DNA from: Halogeometricum pallidum JCM 14848
GTDB taxonomy: Archaea; Halobacteriota; Halobacteria; Halobacteriales; Haloferacaceae
Direction of reading: 5' to 3'
Length of the DNA: 64,000 bases
Assembly: GCF_000337095.1 (NCBI RefSeq)
Contig: NZ_AOIV01000044.1
Coordinates: forward strand, 1 to 64,000
A program made the translations under genes and the position numbers. This document shows, in pieces, positions 10,000 to 18,553 of the stretch (positions within the stretch are counted from its first letter, which is position 1; the number at the start of each line of letters is the position of its first letter). The notes under the pieces were generated by a model that saw only the letters and a list, made by a program, of their open reading frames with translations, did not search any database and had not been told where the DNA came from.

Positions 10000-11469
10000 A
10001 TGTCTAATACAACGGATACATCCGATGTAAGCTTGAGCGGTGAGACGCTCTCCGGAACTACTGCGCAGGTAATCAAAACGATAGTCGGATTCTTCGGAAC
10101 CATTGTCTTTGCACGGGTTCTGGGACCGACCGGATACGGCGCATTTTTTCTGTTGCTTTCGTTGGCAACTATCGCAAATCGCCCGCTAGCTGGATGGTCA
10201 GAAGCCGTAAAAAAGCGCTTCTCTGAGGAAATCACCGAACAGAACCGCGCCGATTTGTTCGGTTCAGTGTTCCTCGTCTCCCTCTCCGTTTCATTGGTTG
10301 TGGTTGGTCTGACGGCACTTCTTTCAGAACCTCTCATCGAGTATGCTGGTGTCGACGATGCTCCGCTGTTATTCGTTCTCCTCTTTGCAATTACTGGAAC
10401 TTATTCGATGATCGTCCAGACCACTCAGGGGAGAGGGTTAGTTAGTGTTACAATCTGGACGAAGACCCTAAACGAGATTATTGCTGTGCCGATACAGATC
10501 CTTCTCGTCCTTTCCGGGTTCGGGATGGCAGGGATGGTGTACGGTTACGTTACTGCTCTCGTCGTAGTCTCTCCAATTCTGTTCTACTATATCGCAGTCG
10601 TCCCGTCGATGCCGTCCAGAGACACTCTTTCTAGTCTTTGGTCGTATGCCGCCTACAGCATCCCTAATGCGTTTCTCGGCAAAATATACTCACGCTTCGA
10701 CATTCTTCTTCTCGGTGCGTTGCTTACGCCTGCGGCCGCAGGATACTACGAGGCGGCACTTCGGGTGTCGGCTCCGGCTGTTTTCGTAAGTACGGTCATC
10801 GGTTCGGCCTTGCATCCTAGAGTAAGTCACCTACTGAGTCAGGGAAGTGACCCCGGTGAAGATATCCAAAACACACTCGGATATACGAGCATTTTCGCAT
10901 TTCCACTGTTCTTCGGCTCTCTCTCGGTTGCAGGTCCCCTAATTACGACCATTTACGGTGCGGACTTCGCCCCGGCAGCGAGTCTTCTCGTCGGCCTCGC
11001 AGTCTTCCAACTCTTCTACTCTCAGACGACAGTTCTGATTAACGTCGCTAGCGGATGGGATCGTCCGGATGTCGTCACTCGCCTATCGGTTGTCGCACTA
11101 ACTACCAACATCATTCTTGGGGTACTCCTTACCAGGGAGTTTGGCCCGATCGGAGTCGTTGTTTCGACGATCCTCGCAGAGTCGTTTCGATATCTCGGTC
11201 TCATCAGATTCGTCTCTACCAAAATTCAACTATCGGCGTTGTTTCCTCGCCCGATGTTTGAGCAACTCGGTGCTTCGGTTGTCATGTTCGTTGTCGTTAC
11301 CGGGCTCGTTCAGGCTATCTCTCTTAGTTCGACGATACAATTAGTTCTCGTAATCGCAGTTGGCGCTGTAATCTATTTTGCGCTCCTGTTTCTGATAAGC
11401 AAACAACATCGAATCACGGCTATCTCTAGCCTCGAAGCGACGTTCGATGACAGATTCCAATTGAAGTAA
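10000..11469 (+). CDS. Oligosaccharide flippase family protein (Wzx / AglR-like)
   Basis: The 489-residue integral membrane protein has about 12-14 hydrophobic segments and the polysaccharide-export topology. The opening is GTTAQVIKTIVGFFGTIVFARVLGPTGYGAFFLLLS, split here only by my limit, and the motif VLGPTGYGAF is typical of the family. Wzx-type proteins move lipid-linked oligosaccharides across the membrane. In the agl cluster of H. volcanii the related AglR is proposed to translocate dolichyl-phosphate-mannose, so the cargo here is uncertain. Codon use favours A/T in the third position, unlike region 3 onwards, which supports transfer of the insert. ATG 10000 has an AT-rich box about 27-35 bases upstream. 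Confidence 0.82.
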   Translation: MSNTTDTSDVSLSGETLSGTTAQVIKTIVGFFGTIVFARVLGPTGYGAFFLLLSLATIANRPLAGWSEAVKKRFSEEITEQNRADLFGSVFLVSLSVSLVVVGLTALLSEPLIEYAGVDDAPLLFVLLFAITGTYSMIVQTTQGRGLVSVTIWTKTLNEIIAVPIQILLVLSGFGMAGMVYGYVTALVVVSPILFYYIAVVPSMPSRDTLSSLWSYAAYSIPNAFLGKIYSRFDILLLGALLTPAAAGYYEAALRVSAPAVFVSTVIGSALHPRVSHLLSQGSDPGEDIQNTLGYTSIFAFPLFFGSLSVAGPLITTIYGADFAPAASLLVGLAVFQLFYSQTTVLINVASGWDRPDVVTRLSVVALTTNIILGVLLTREFGPIGVVVSTILAESFRYLGLIRFVSTKIQLSALFPRPMFEQLGASVVMFVVVTGLVQAISLSSTIQLVLVIAVGAVIYFALLFLISKQHRITAISSLEATFDDRFQLK

Positions 11470-11627
11470 GTGACCTTCTATTGGTTGTCTTTCGAAGTAT
11501 AATAAAGAGAGACTATCTAATCGAGGACACGACGCTCACATTCGAGTCGAGCGTCTTGGCTATCATCGAATAGCAGATTGTTGAAAACGGGACGTATTAA
11601 TACTCACTGGTGTAATACCGGAAGCAC

Positions 11628-12554
11628 ATGAAATATCCAAGCAGAGATCGTGAGACTGGCGATTCATTGCTAGTTCTTGCACTTGACGGCACAGACTTAC
11701 GTTTAGCCGAACAGTGGGAATGCGACAATCTTCTTTTGGACCGACATGGCCAGATAGACACGTTTGCTTATTCACGCGACCAACCGTGGACTCCGGAGGT
11801 TTGGACGGCGGTTGCGGCAGGAGAACATCCACGTGACACCCAGACAGTAGAACCGGAGTGGAATCATCCCGTTTTGCGGTTCGCATCGAACATAACGCGT
11901 AACCTACCACTTAGTGTTCGAAGTCGTCTCGGAGACCTTGTCGAGGCCGCCTCGGTAGAGTCACGTGAGGAAATGAATTTCCCAACCATATCTGGTGAAC
12001 ATGCATTCACTAATGCGGAGGTGAAGGGTTGGCCAGGTGTTACACCTGCGAACAATCTCCTACAAACTTGGGACCTATACCGAGAATTGACCAGTGGCAC
12101 CTGCTCGAAATCAGAGCACCACGCACCGATAGTTGCTAATCACTACGAGGAAATCGGGTGGCTCCGTGGTCATGCGTGTACAGGAACGCCACTCGCAGCG
12201 TGTCATCTTCACCTCTTAGACACGATGGGCCACATCTACGCCGACCGGCCCGAGTCATTGAAACAGTACTACCTCCTTGCTGACGAACAAGTCGGATCAC
12301 TCCGCGACGAAACTGACCGAATGATTATTCTCTCAGACCATGGAATGAAGACAGGACTGTTCGACGACGATCGTCTCGGATCGCATTCTTGGCGAGCGAT
12401 GGTCTCTGCGACTGAAGACGTCGAAGGTACACTGCCAACAAGTGTCTTCGATGTTCGCGAGTGGATCGAATCTCAGGACACAACCGTCTCGGATCGGAAT
12501 GAACTCTCGCCAGACACAGACCGAGAGCAGCTAGAGGCACTGGGATACATTTGA
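11628..12554 (+). CDS. Alkaline-phosphatase superfamily protein (nucleotide pyrophosphatase/phosphodiesterase-like)
   Basis: This 308-residue protein is small for its family. The ligands can be followed: D20 in LALDGTDL, Thr55 in QPWTPEVW as nucleophile, D198 and H202 in LLDTMGHIY, D237 and H238 in LSDHGMKTG, and H253 in GSHSW. It ends REQLEALGYI like sulfatase-type proteins. The threonine suggests a phosphodiesterase or pyrophosphatase reaction. With the 7,679 gene, two members of one superfamily flank the flippase, so a role in trimming or modifying lipid-linked or nucleotide-linked sugars is likely but inferred. Base composition is that of the AT-richer insert. Confidence 0.72.
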   Translation: MKYPSRDRETGDSLLVLALDGTDLRLAEQWECDNLLLDRHGQIDTFAYSRDQPWTPEVWTAVAAGEHPRDTQTVEPEWNHPVLRFASNITRNLPLSVRSRLGDLVEAASVESREEMNFPTISGEHAFTNAEVKGWPGVTPANNLLQTWDLYRELTSGTCSKSEHHAPIVANHYEEIGWLRGHACTGTPLAACHLHLLDTMGHIYADRPESLKQYYLLADEQVGSLRDETDRMIILSDHGMKTGLFDDDRLGSHSWRAMVSATEDVEGTLPTSVFDVREWIESQDTTVSDRNELSPDTDREQLEALGYI

Positions 12555-13130
12555 ACGGACAACGGTTTCTCGAGTCTACCGTGTTCTCTGCCGGAGGAGG
12601 CTACTCTTCAACTATCAAACCCGACATGTCGACTACTGTCTGTTGTTCCTCTGAGAGACCACCGCTACAGAGAGCGACAGATCCTTCTAGGACGAATTAG
12701 TATATCTGCTTTCTACTTCGACAAGGGTTCTTCTCTAGACTACTATAAGTTGAAATGAAATGACACTGACCCTCGTTCGTCGATCTCGTTGAATCCCGTC
12801 TCTGTGAGTTTTCTTTCGTACGTGGTGTCTCTACCCACGGAACCCTGAAATCTACCCAGGAGAACGCGGCACTTCTCTTCGAGGAGTGGAGACTCTTTCT
12901 CAGATAAATTGAGATTCTCCCCTCGATATCCACGAACATGGAGATTGTCCTGCAAGCGGAAACGAACGAACGCGTTGATCAATGAACAGAGTCCTTCCGT
13001 GTCCTTCTGTCGACACCGTTCCGTGCATCTTCGATGAGTGGTATCTTCTGACCCCACAATCTCAATCCCGTAAATAGTTTGTGAAACCTGGAAAGTAAAA
13101 TGCGACACCAGAAAGTTCATCGTCTGTATC
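12555..13130. other. Intergenic region, no supported gene
   Basis: These 576 bases contain only overlapping minus-strand ORFs of 80 and 125 codons (12,697-12,939 and 12,743-13,120). Their translations have no recognisable motif and are rich in Arg, Cys and Thr, unlike the acidic proteins around. It could be the remnant of a decayed gene in the island or simply spacer with the promoter of the next gene. The sequence is AT-rich throughout. Confidence 0.4.
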
Positions 13131-13880
13131 GTGAGTTATTACGACGTGGTGATCGTATCAGTCATACCCGCTCGAGGGGGAAGTAAGGGAATCGAATACA
13201 AAAACATTATTCCGTTTCTCGGTAATCCCCTCCTTTCGTATACAGTAACTCAGTCCGTCACGTCTGACTCCATCGACCACACATTCGTCTCGACAGATGA
13301 CGAGAATATTGCCTCTGTAGGACGGGAGTACGGAGCGGAAATAATTGAGCGTCCCGACGAGTTGGCGGGTGACGAGGCAACGACGGAGAGTGCCCTACTT
13401 CACGCTGTCGAGACAATGCAGGAACGAGATATCAACCCGGACATAGTCGTTCTCTTACAGTGCACCTCCCCGCTGCGTCGAAGTGGTGATATAACTCGGA
13501 CCGTCGAACTCCTCACCGAAGAAGGGTATGATTCGGCTCTCAGCGTCTGCGAGGATCACAAGTTCTACTGGGAGACGGGGAACAACGGTGCAGAGCCTGT
13601 AAATTACGACCCGGCGAATCGAAAACGACGACAGGATCTCGAGCAGCGATATCAAGAAAACGGATCTATCTATGCCGTACGAACGGGCGTTTTCGAAACG
13701 CATGAATGTCGTCTCGGGGGGCAGATCGGACTCAACACTATGCCAAAATCGTTGAGCTTCGAGATTGATGATAAGGACGACTTGCGAATCGTCGAGTCAA
13801 TCGGACGAAATGTTGAATTTCACACCGGAGAGTTAGATGTGGACTACGACTCAGAAACGACGACTGAGGTCGACGTATGA
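13131..13880 (+). CDS. neuA: Acylneuraminate / nonulosonate cytidylyltransferase (NeuA-like)
   Basis: The enzyme activates a nonulosonic acid (sialic, legionaminic or similar) with CTP to the CMP-sugar. The CTP-binding motif IPARGGSKGIEYKNI is near the N-terminus. FVSTDDENIA, LLQCTSPLRRSGDI and the late motif RYQENGSIYAV follow, all typical of the family. Length is about 249 residues, near the usual 230. The listed start is GTG 13131; GTG 13149 (MIVSVIPARGG) fits the family better and is a real alternative. It is convergent with the neuB fusion, five bases apart. Which nonulosonate it uses cannot be told from sequence alone. Confidence 0.85.
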   Translation: MSYYDVVIVSVIPARGGSKGIEYKNIIPFLGNPLLSYTVTQSVTSDSIDHTFVSTDDENIASVGREYGAEIIERPDELAGDEATTESALLHAVETMQERDINPDIVVLLQCTSPLRRSGDITRTVELLTEEGYDSALSVCEDHKFYWETGNNGAEPVNYDPANRKRRQDLEQRYQENGSIYAVRTGVFETHECRLGGQIGLNTMPKSLSFEIDDKDDLRIVESIGRNVEFHTGELDVDYDSETTTEVDV

Positions 13881-13885
13881 ATCGG

Positions 13886-15775
13886 CTATAGGTACGCTCC
13901 GAGCCGTTCTGCTGCCTTCTTGAAGCCCTCTCCACGACGTTCGTGACCGCGCCAAATCTCCGTGATAACGGGACCATCATAGTCCTCGAATACGGGAGCC
14001 AATCGCTCGAAATCGATTTCGCCCTCGTCGATCTGCAGTCCCTCACCGTCAACACCTGCTGCATCTGCCACGTGGAGATACTCAATGTACGGACGGAGCT
14101 TTTTTGCGTGCTCTACGAGGTCAACGTCAGCATAGTTACACCAGAGTTTCGCATGCGAGGTGTCGTAGCAGATTTTCTGGCCCGTCTCTTCGCAGTACTC
14201 CGCAATCTCATCAGCTCGCATGAAATTGTTGTGGTACTGCTGACCTCCATATATCCACGGAAGTGGTGGCATGTTTTCCACAAGGCACTCGACGCCCTCG
14301 TCGTCAAGTTCGTTCATACTTTTTTTCAACGCTTCGTTCATTGCTGGGACAGATTCGAGTTCCATGTGGTTAGAGGTGATTCCGCCAGGATGGATCACTA
14401 TCTGCGGTTCGTGGTCCGTCTCAAAGTGGGGGGATACAGTTTCTCGGACTAAGTCGATTACATCCTGAATTATCTCTACCCCCTCTCGGCGGACTGTCTC
14501 GTTGGTTGAACTGAGATCTACCAGATCGTGTCCTTTCTGTTCGGGCGCATGGACTCCGAGTCGCTTGTCGAAGGTGCGGCCGTTGAGTACCTCGTCGATA
14601 TCCGCGCTAATATCCGCACCATTGACACGGAACTCGTATACGTCCGGATTACCCCAGTCGTGTTCGATAATATCCGAGAATCGAACGACTACTCCCCAGT
14701 TATACAAGTCCGTGTCAAACTCTCTAGATTCGGGTTCACGAATGTCCTCCCAAGTAAGCGTCGTATCATTCCGGATATCACGAGATGCGGTGTTCCCTAT
14801 GACGTCGTAGAGAAACTGAGGTGAGATCCCCTTCGCTGGACTCTTTGCCGTGAGGTCGTCTCGGGCTATCTCTGTTCCAGCTTGGATATCCCGTTCGGCG
14901 ACAAGGCTCTTGCCGAGTGCAACTCGGTTGTTGTACTCTCCGCGGGTCAGATACCGAGTCGGCGAGCCGTAGCTCTCTTCGATGTTCCTGATATCGCGGA
15001 TTAATTTCTTCAGTCCAGTTGGTTCAAGGCTCGCTGCATGGTCTGGACCCTCCATCGTTCGATCCATAGTGAAGTGGCGTTCGATTATCGTCGCTCCCTT
15101 CGCGGCTGCCGCAGCCGAAACTGCGATTCCGCGTTCGTGCCCAGAGTATCCGACGGGGACGTCGTACTCTTCACTCAACCGCTCCATGAACGAGAGATTC
15201 AGATTATGGAACGGTGCTGGATACGTGCTTCGGCAATGCAGAAGACCGAATTCGGCACCGTTCTCTTCGAGGAACATCACTGTCCGTTCTATCTCCTCCT
15301 CGCTCGCCATACCGGTCGATACGACTATCGGTTTCCCGGTTTTGATCACCTTTTCGAGGAGAACGAAGTTGGTCATATCCGGCGAGCCGATTTTGTAGAA
15401 CGGAATGTCGATAGATTCGAGGAAGTCGACGCTCTCTGCGTCCCACGGGGAACAGAGAAACTCAATATCCATGTCCTCACAGTACTCTGCGAGTGAGCGG
15501 AATTCTTCGTCACGTAGGGCGATGTCTTTGAGATTAGAGAGTGTGTATTCAACGCCCATCTCTGCGACTGACGGGTCGTTGTACACATCACCTACGTACG
15601 TCCGATCGAGTTTTCGCTTTTGGAACTTGACTGCGTCCACTTCTGCGTCTGCTGCGACGTCGATGAGTTTCTTTGCTAGTTGTACGCTCCCGTTGTGATT
15701 GATTCCAGCTTCTGCAATGATGTACGTCGGCTCGTCATCGCCGATGACTCGTCCCGGAATCGAAATTTTACTCAT
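13886..15775 (-). CDS. neuB: NeuB-family nonulosonate synthase fused to a TIM-barrel sugar isomerase/epimerase-like domain
   Basis: The 629-residue protein has three parts. Residues about 15-275 are a NeuB domain (IIAEAGINHNGS, KIGSPDMTN, VVSTGMASEEE, LLHCRSTYPAP, VGYSGHERGIA, IERHFTMDR), which condenses an amino-hexose with phosphoenolpyruvate. Residues about 290-350 are a SAF/antifreeze-like domain (VAERDIQAGTEI). Residues about 360-629 are a second TIM barrel of the xylose-isomerase/AP-endonuclease-2 type (VIHPGG, LVENMPPLPW, CYDTSHAKL, YLHVADAAG, VITEIWRGH). NeuB enzymes normally end after SAF at ~340-350 residues. The extra barrel may act on the precursor sugar. ATG 15775 is preceded by gaggag and a TATA box. 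Confidence 0.88.
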   Translation of the reverse strand: MSKISIPGRVIGDDEPTYIIAEAGINHNGSVQLAKKLIDVAADAEVDAVKFQKRKLDRTYVGDVYNDPSVAEMGVEYTLSNLKDIALRDEEFRSLAEYCEDMDIEFLCSPWDAESVDFLESIDIPFYKIGSPDMTNFVLLEKVIKTGKPIVVSTGMASEEEIERTVMFLEENGAEFGLLHCRSTYPAPFHNLNLSFMERLSEEYDVPVGYSGHERGIAVSAAAAAKGATIIERHFTMDRTMEGPDHAASLEPTGLKKLIRDIRNIEESYGSPTRYLTRGEYNNRVALGKSLVAERDIQAGTEIARDDLTAKSPAKGISPQFLYDVIGNTASRDIRNDTTLTWEDIREPESREFDTDLYNWGVVVRFSDIIEHDWGNPDVYEFRVNGADISADIDEVLNGRTFDKRLGVHAPEQKGHDLVDLSSTNETVRREGVEIIQDVIDLVRETVSPHFETDHEPQIVIHPGGITSNHMELESVPAMNEALKKSMNELDDEGVECLVENMPPLPWIYGGQQYHNNFMRADEIAEYCEETGQKICYDTSHAKLWCNYADVDLVEHAKKLRPYIEYLHVADAAGVDGEGLQIDEGEIDFERLAPVFEDYDGPVITEIWRGHERRGEGFKKAAERLGAYL

Positions 15776-15784
15776 CACCGTTGG

Positions 15785-15807
15785 CTCCTCTATGAAACAT
15801 TAAAAAC
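15785..15807 (-). promoter_or_regulatory. neuB fusion promoter and ribosome-binding site
   Basis: On the minus strand tttttaa (15,800-15,807) is a TATA-like box, and gaggag (15,785-15,790) lies 9-14 bases before ATG 15775. A Shine-Dalgarno is uncommon in the single genes here and favours ATG 15775 over the preceding GTG 15778. Confidence 0.5.
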
Positions 15808-15836
15808 CCATTGTACAAACAGAACTCTGAACGGCG

Positions 15837-17273
15837 TTATCCGTGGCTCTCGGTGTCACGATGGTCGCGGTCAAGGTTCGACTGAATCTCAGCTAGCGCT
15901 TGGCCTACGTTGTGAATCGCGTCGGAACGAAAGTATCGTTCGGTATCGAATGAGATCGGGGTGTCAGTCTCTTTCTCGATGTCGGACGGACGATCGAGTA
16001 TCTGGATGTGAGGTTCCGAGAGAAGCCCGCGCATGTACTCTATTCCAGGAAGGTCGACGAGGAACGTCTGAAGACCGAACATCAGTCCTTCGTATACTGC
16101 TGTCGAGTAGACACCGACCTGCGTCGAAGCCTCCGCAAAGAGTTGATACAGCGATGGTTCTTCTTGATCTATCACAGTGATGTCCGAACCGACGAGCCAC
16201 GGGTACTCGTCTTCCCAACGGTCGTACTCTCCAGGGTGGAGTTTGTACACCACCTCTCGTTTGGAACCGAGATATTCGCTCGTCTCGACTGCAAACTTCG
16301 AGAGTTGTTCCCCGATCGAGCCTTGTGAGACGAACACTACCGAGTCTGTCGAATCGATGCCGTCGTAGGTGTCTGCTTGCATCTCGAGGTACGGATACCC
16401 GACGTGGAAGATACGCTCCTCGTCAATCGGAAGTTCAACTTGTTCCGTCCAGAACGGCCCAAACGAGAGGAAGTAGTCTGGGAACGTTTGTCTCGCTCGC
16501 TTTCCTCTCGAAGAGTACCCCATATGGTATTTATTGATAGTTCCGTGTTGCAGTTCCACTGTCGGGATGTCGTACTCGTGACAGGCCTCAACGAACGATT
16601 CTTTTCCGTAGCTAACCACCAGGATAGCTATATCGGGATTTACATTCTGGAGAAGTCTTTTATACAGAGGGAGAGTGGCCTCCCGGTCTGCAAGAGCATC
16701 TTGAACCCCCCCTACTACGTCGACTGAGACCCCAAAGTGTCGTTCGATGTCTGACTCGACCGATCTGAGGGTCTCAACCTCGGACTGACCAAGGTCATAG
16801 GGATTGAGGGTTTTCCATATCGTCCCGGAGTAGTTGATGACGTCGACGAACCGGCGGTTCTGTGTCTTTGCCGGTGAAGCGTGGTCGAGTTGATAGTCGT
16901 ACTCTATATATTCGTAGTCAAGATCGATCGAATCGAGTATCGGGTCGCAGTAGAGATCCCACCACAGTCCGTCGTTTCTCAGCTTTCGGCGTGGGTGTCC
17001 ATAAAATAGAACATCTCGCTCATCAGCAAAAAATGGGCTTTTGTACACTACATTTCGACCCCAGAGATACAATCCTCGGAGACGTTCGGAAAGAGTCACT
17101 CCTTTTTCGGTGTGAGCACTGCCCAGCAGTTCGAGTGCTTCAAGTATTTCTCTGTGAATCCCAAAACGAACGTACTCCCAGAAGCAGACACCGTCGATAC
17201 GACGATTCAGCAGATCCCACTTGCTTTCAATAGAGAGGAATGTCTCACTCACACTCTCGTAGGTCCATTCCAT
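15837..17273 (-). CDS. GT-B-like glycosyltransferase, candidate nonulosonate (sialyl-type) transferase
   Basis: I do not recognise a named family with certainty. The 478-residue soluble protein has an N-terminal half with LFYGHPRRKLR and a C-terminal half with VELQHGTINKYHMGYS, HVGYPYLEMQ, VFVSQGSIGEQL, YKLHPGEYDRW and an acidic EEPSLYQLFAEAS segment followed by YSTAVYEGLMFG. A His-Pro motif followed by a Ser/Thr-containing loop is characteristic of polysialyltransferases, capsule transferases and CDP-glycerol transferases. Next to neuA and neuB, transfer of the CMP-nonulosonate to the glycan is the simplest role; this is inference. The ORF opens at 17,300, but ATG 17273 (MEWTYESVSE) looks right. 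It could share a transcript with the neuB gene 61 bases downstream. Confidence 0.6.
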   Translation of the reverse strand: MEWTYESVSETFLSIESKWDLLNRRIDGVCFWEYVRFGIHREILEALELLGSAHTEKGVTLSERLRGLYLWGRNVVYKSPFFADERDVLFYGHPRRKLRNDGLWWDLYCDPILDSIDLDYEYIEYDYQLDHASPAKTQNRRFVDVINYSGTIWKTLNPYDLGQSEVETLRSVESDIERHFGVSVDVVGGVQDALADREATLPLYKRLLQNVNPDIAILVVSYGKESFVEACHEYDIPTVELQHGTINKYHMGYSSRGKRARQTFPDYFLSFGPFWTEQVELPIDEERIFHVGYPYLEMQADTYDGIDSTDSVVFVSQGSIGEQLSKFAVETSEYLGSKREVVYKLHPGEYDRWEDEYPWLVGSDITVIDQEEPSLYQLFAEASTQVGVYSTAVYEGLMFGLQTFLVDLPGIEYMRGLLSEPHIQILDRPSDIEKETDTPISFDTERYFRSDAIHNVGQALAEIQSNLDRDHRDTESHG

Positions 17274-17585
17274 GGTTCTATCGACCGCCGGACGAGTCAA
17301 AAAGTGATTGTTTGAGGACGGATCCTACGACTGCCGCGGCTAGGGCAATCTCACACTTTCAACGTTGCGGAGTCTTATTCTCGTCACACGTAGAGGTGCA
17401 TACTTTTAGGTAGCTTTTGTACAGTTGCCTCGGTAAAACTGATGGGATACCTGATACTGGCTCACGAGCGTTTCGATCTTTTGATCGCTGCTCGAACTCC
17501 GTTTCCCTTGGATAGTTGATGTGAGGAGGTTCAGAGGTGCGACAGAAACGAATCCTTCATTACGATGCTAAGACAGACGCGAACG

Positions 17586-18500
17586 ATGCCCTCACTCGAC
17601 TCCGTCTGCGTCCTCGTCCCCACCTACAACGAGGTCGAAACCATCGGCGACGTCGTAGCCGAATTCAGAGAAGAGGGCTTCGACAACGTCCTCGTCATCG
17701 ACGGCGGCTCGGAGGACGGCACCCCCGACATCGCCGGAGAACACGGCGCGCGGGTCGTCATGCAGTCGGGGTCGGGGAAGGGACAGGCCATCCGCGAGGC
17801 CGTGGAGTACCACGTCGACGCCGAGTACGTCCTGATGCTCGACGGCGACGCGACGTACCGCGCCGCCGACGCCGAGAAGATGCTGGCGCCGTTGGACGAG
17901 GGGTACGAACACGTCATCGGCGACCGATTCGCCGACATGAAGAACGGTGCGATGACGCGGTTCAATCGGTTAGGAAACCGCGCCGTCAACGGCGGATTCG
18001 CCACCATCCACGGACACGACTTCCGGGACATCCTCTCCGGCTATCGGGCGTTCACGCGGTCCTCGTTCGGTCGAATGACGCTGACCGCCGACGGGTTCGG
18101 CGTCGAGACGGAGATGGCCGTCGAGTGCGTCAAGCGGAACATCCGGACGACGGTGGTGCCGGTCACCTACCTGCCGCGACCCAACGGGTCGGACACGAAC
18201 CTCAGACCCGTCCGAGACGGGGGGATCATCTTCCTCGAACTGTACCGGCGGGCGAAGACGAACAACCCCCTGTTCTACTTCGGGAGCGTCGGCGGCGTCT
18301 CGACGGCCACGGGGTTTCTCATCGCCGCGTACGTCGCCGTCGAGTGGGTGACCGTCCGCATCTCCCACGAGGTGCTCGCCATCGTCGCCGCGTTCGCCGT
18401 CATCGTCGGCGTGCAACTGCTGATGTTCGGCGTCCTCTCCGACCTCATCCTGACGTTACACAGAGATACGCTCCGGAAGATAGACGAAGAGTCCGACTGA
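17586..18500 (+). CDS. aglJ: Dolichyl-phosphate hexosyltransferase AglJ
   Basis: AglJ adds the first hexose to dolichyl phosphate. The 304-residue protein has the DPM1-like GT-A core (VCVLVPTYNEVETIGDV, VIDGGSEDGT, LMLDGDATYRAADA with the DGD metal motif, SGYRAFTR). Two C-terminal membrane segments follow (TATGFLIAAYVAVEW and LAIVAAFAVIVGVQLLMFGVLSDL). The frame is open from 17565, but MPSLDSVCVL at 17586 gives the length known for H. volcanii AglJ. GC content returns to the chromosome norm here, so AglJ is the conserved right edge of the agl cluster and lies outside the AT-richer insert. Confidence 0.9.
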   Translation: MPSLDSVCVLVPTYNEVETIGDVVAEFREEGFDNVLVIDGGSEDGTPDIAGEHGARVVMQSGSGKGQAIREAVEYHVDAEYVLMLDGDATYRAADAEKMLAPLDEGYEHVIGDRFADMKNGAMTRFNRLGNRAVNGGFATIHGHDFRDILSGYRAFTRSSFGRMTLTADGFGVETEMAVECVKRNIRTTVVPVTYLPRPNGSDTNLRPVRDGGIIFLELYRRAKTNNPLFYFGSVGGVSTATGFLIAAYVAVEWVTVRISHEVLAIVAAFAVIVGVQLLMFGVLSDLILTLHRDTLRKIDEESD

Positions 18501-18553
18501 TTCGCGTCGGTCCCGCCGCTCTGCGGGGGGCGCGACACGGCGGGGAGGACGGC

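Noticed and set aside
12743-13120. Minus-strand ORF of 125 codons
   Set aside because: No motif, unusual composition for a halophile, and it overlaps the promoter side of the NeuA-like gene; kept only as part of an unexplained region.
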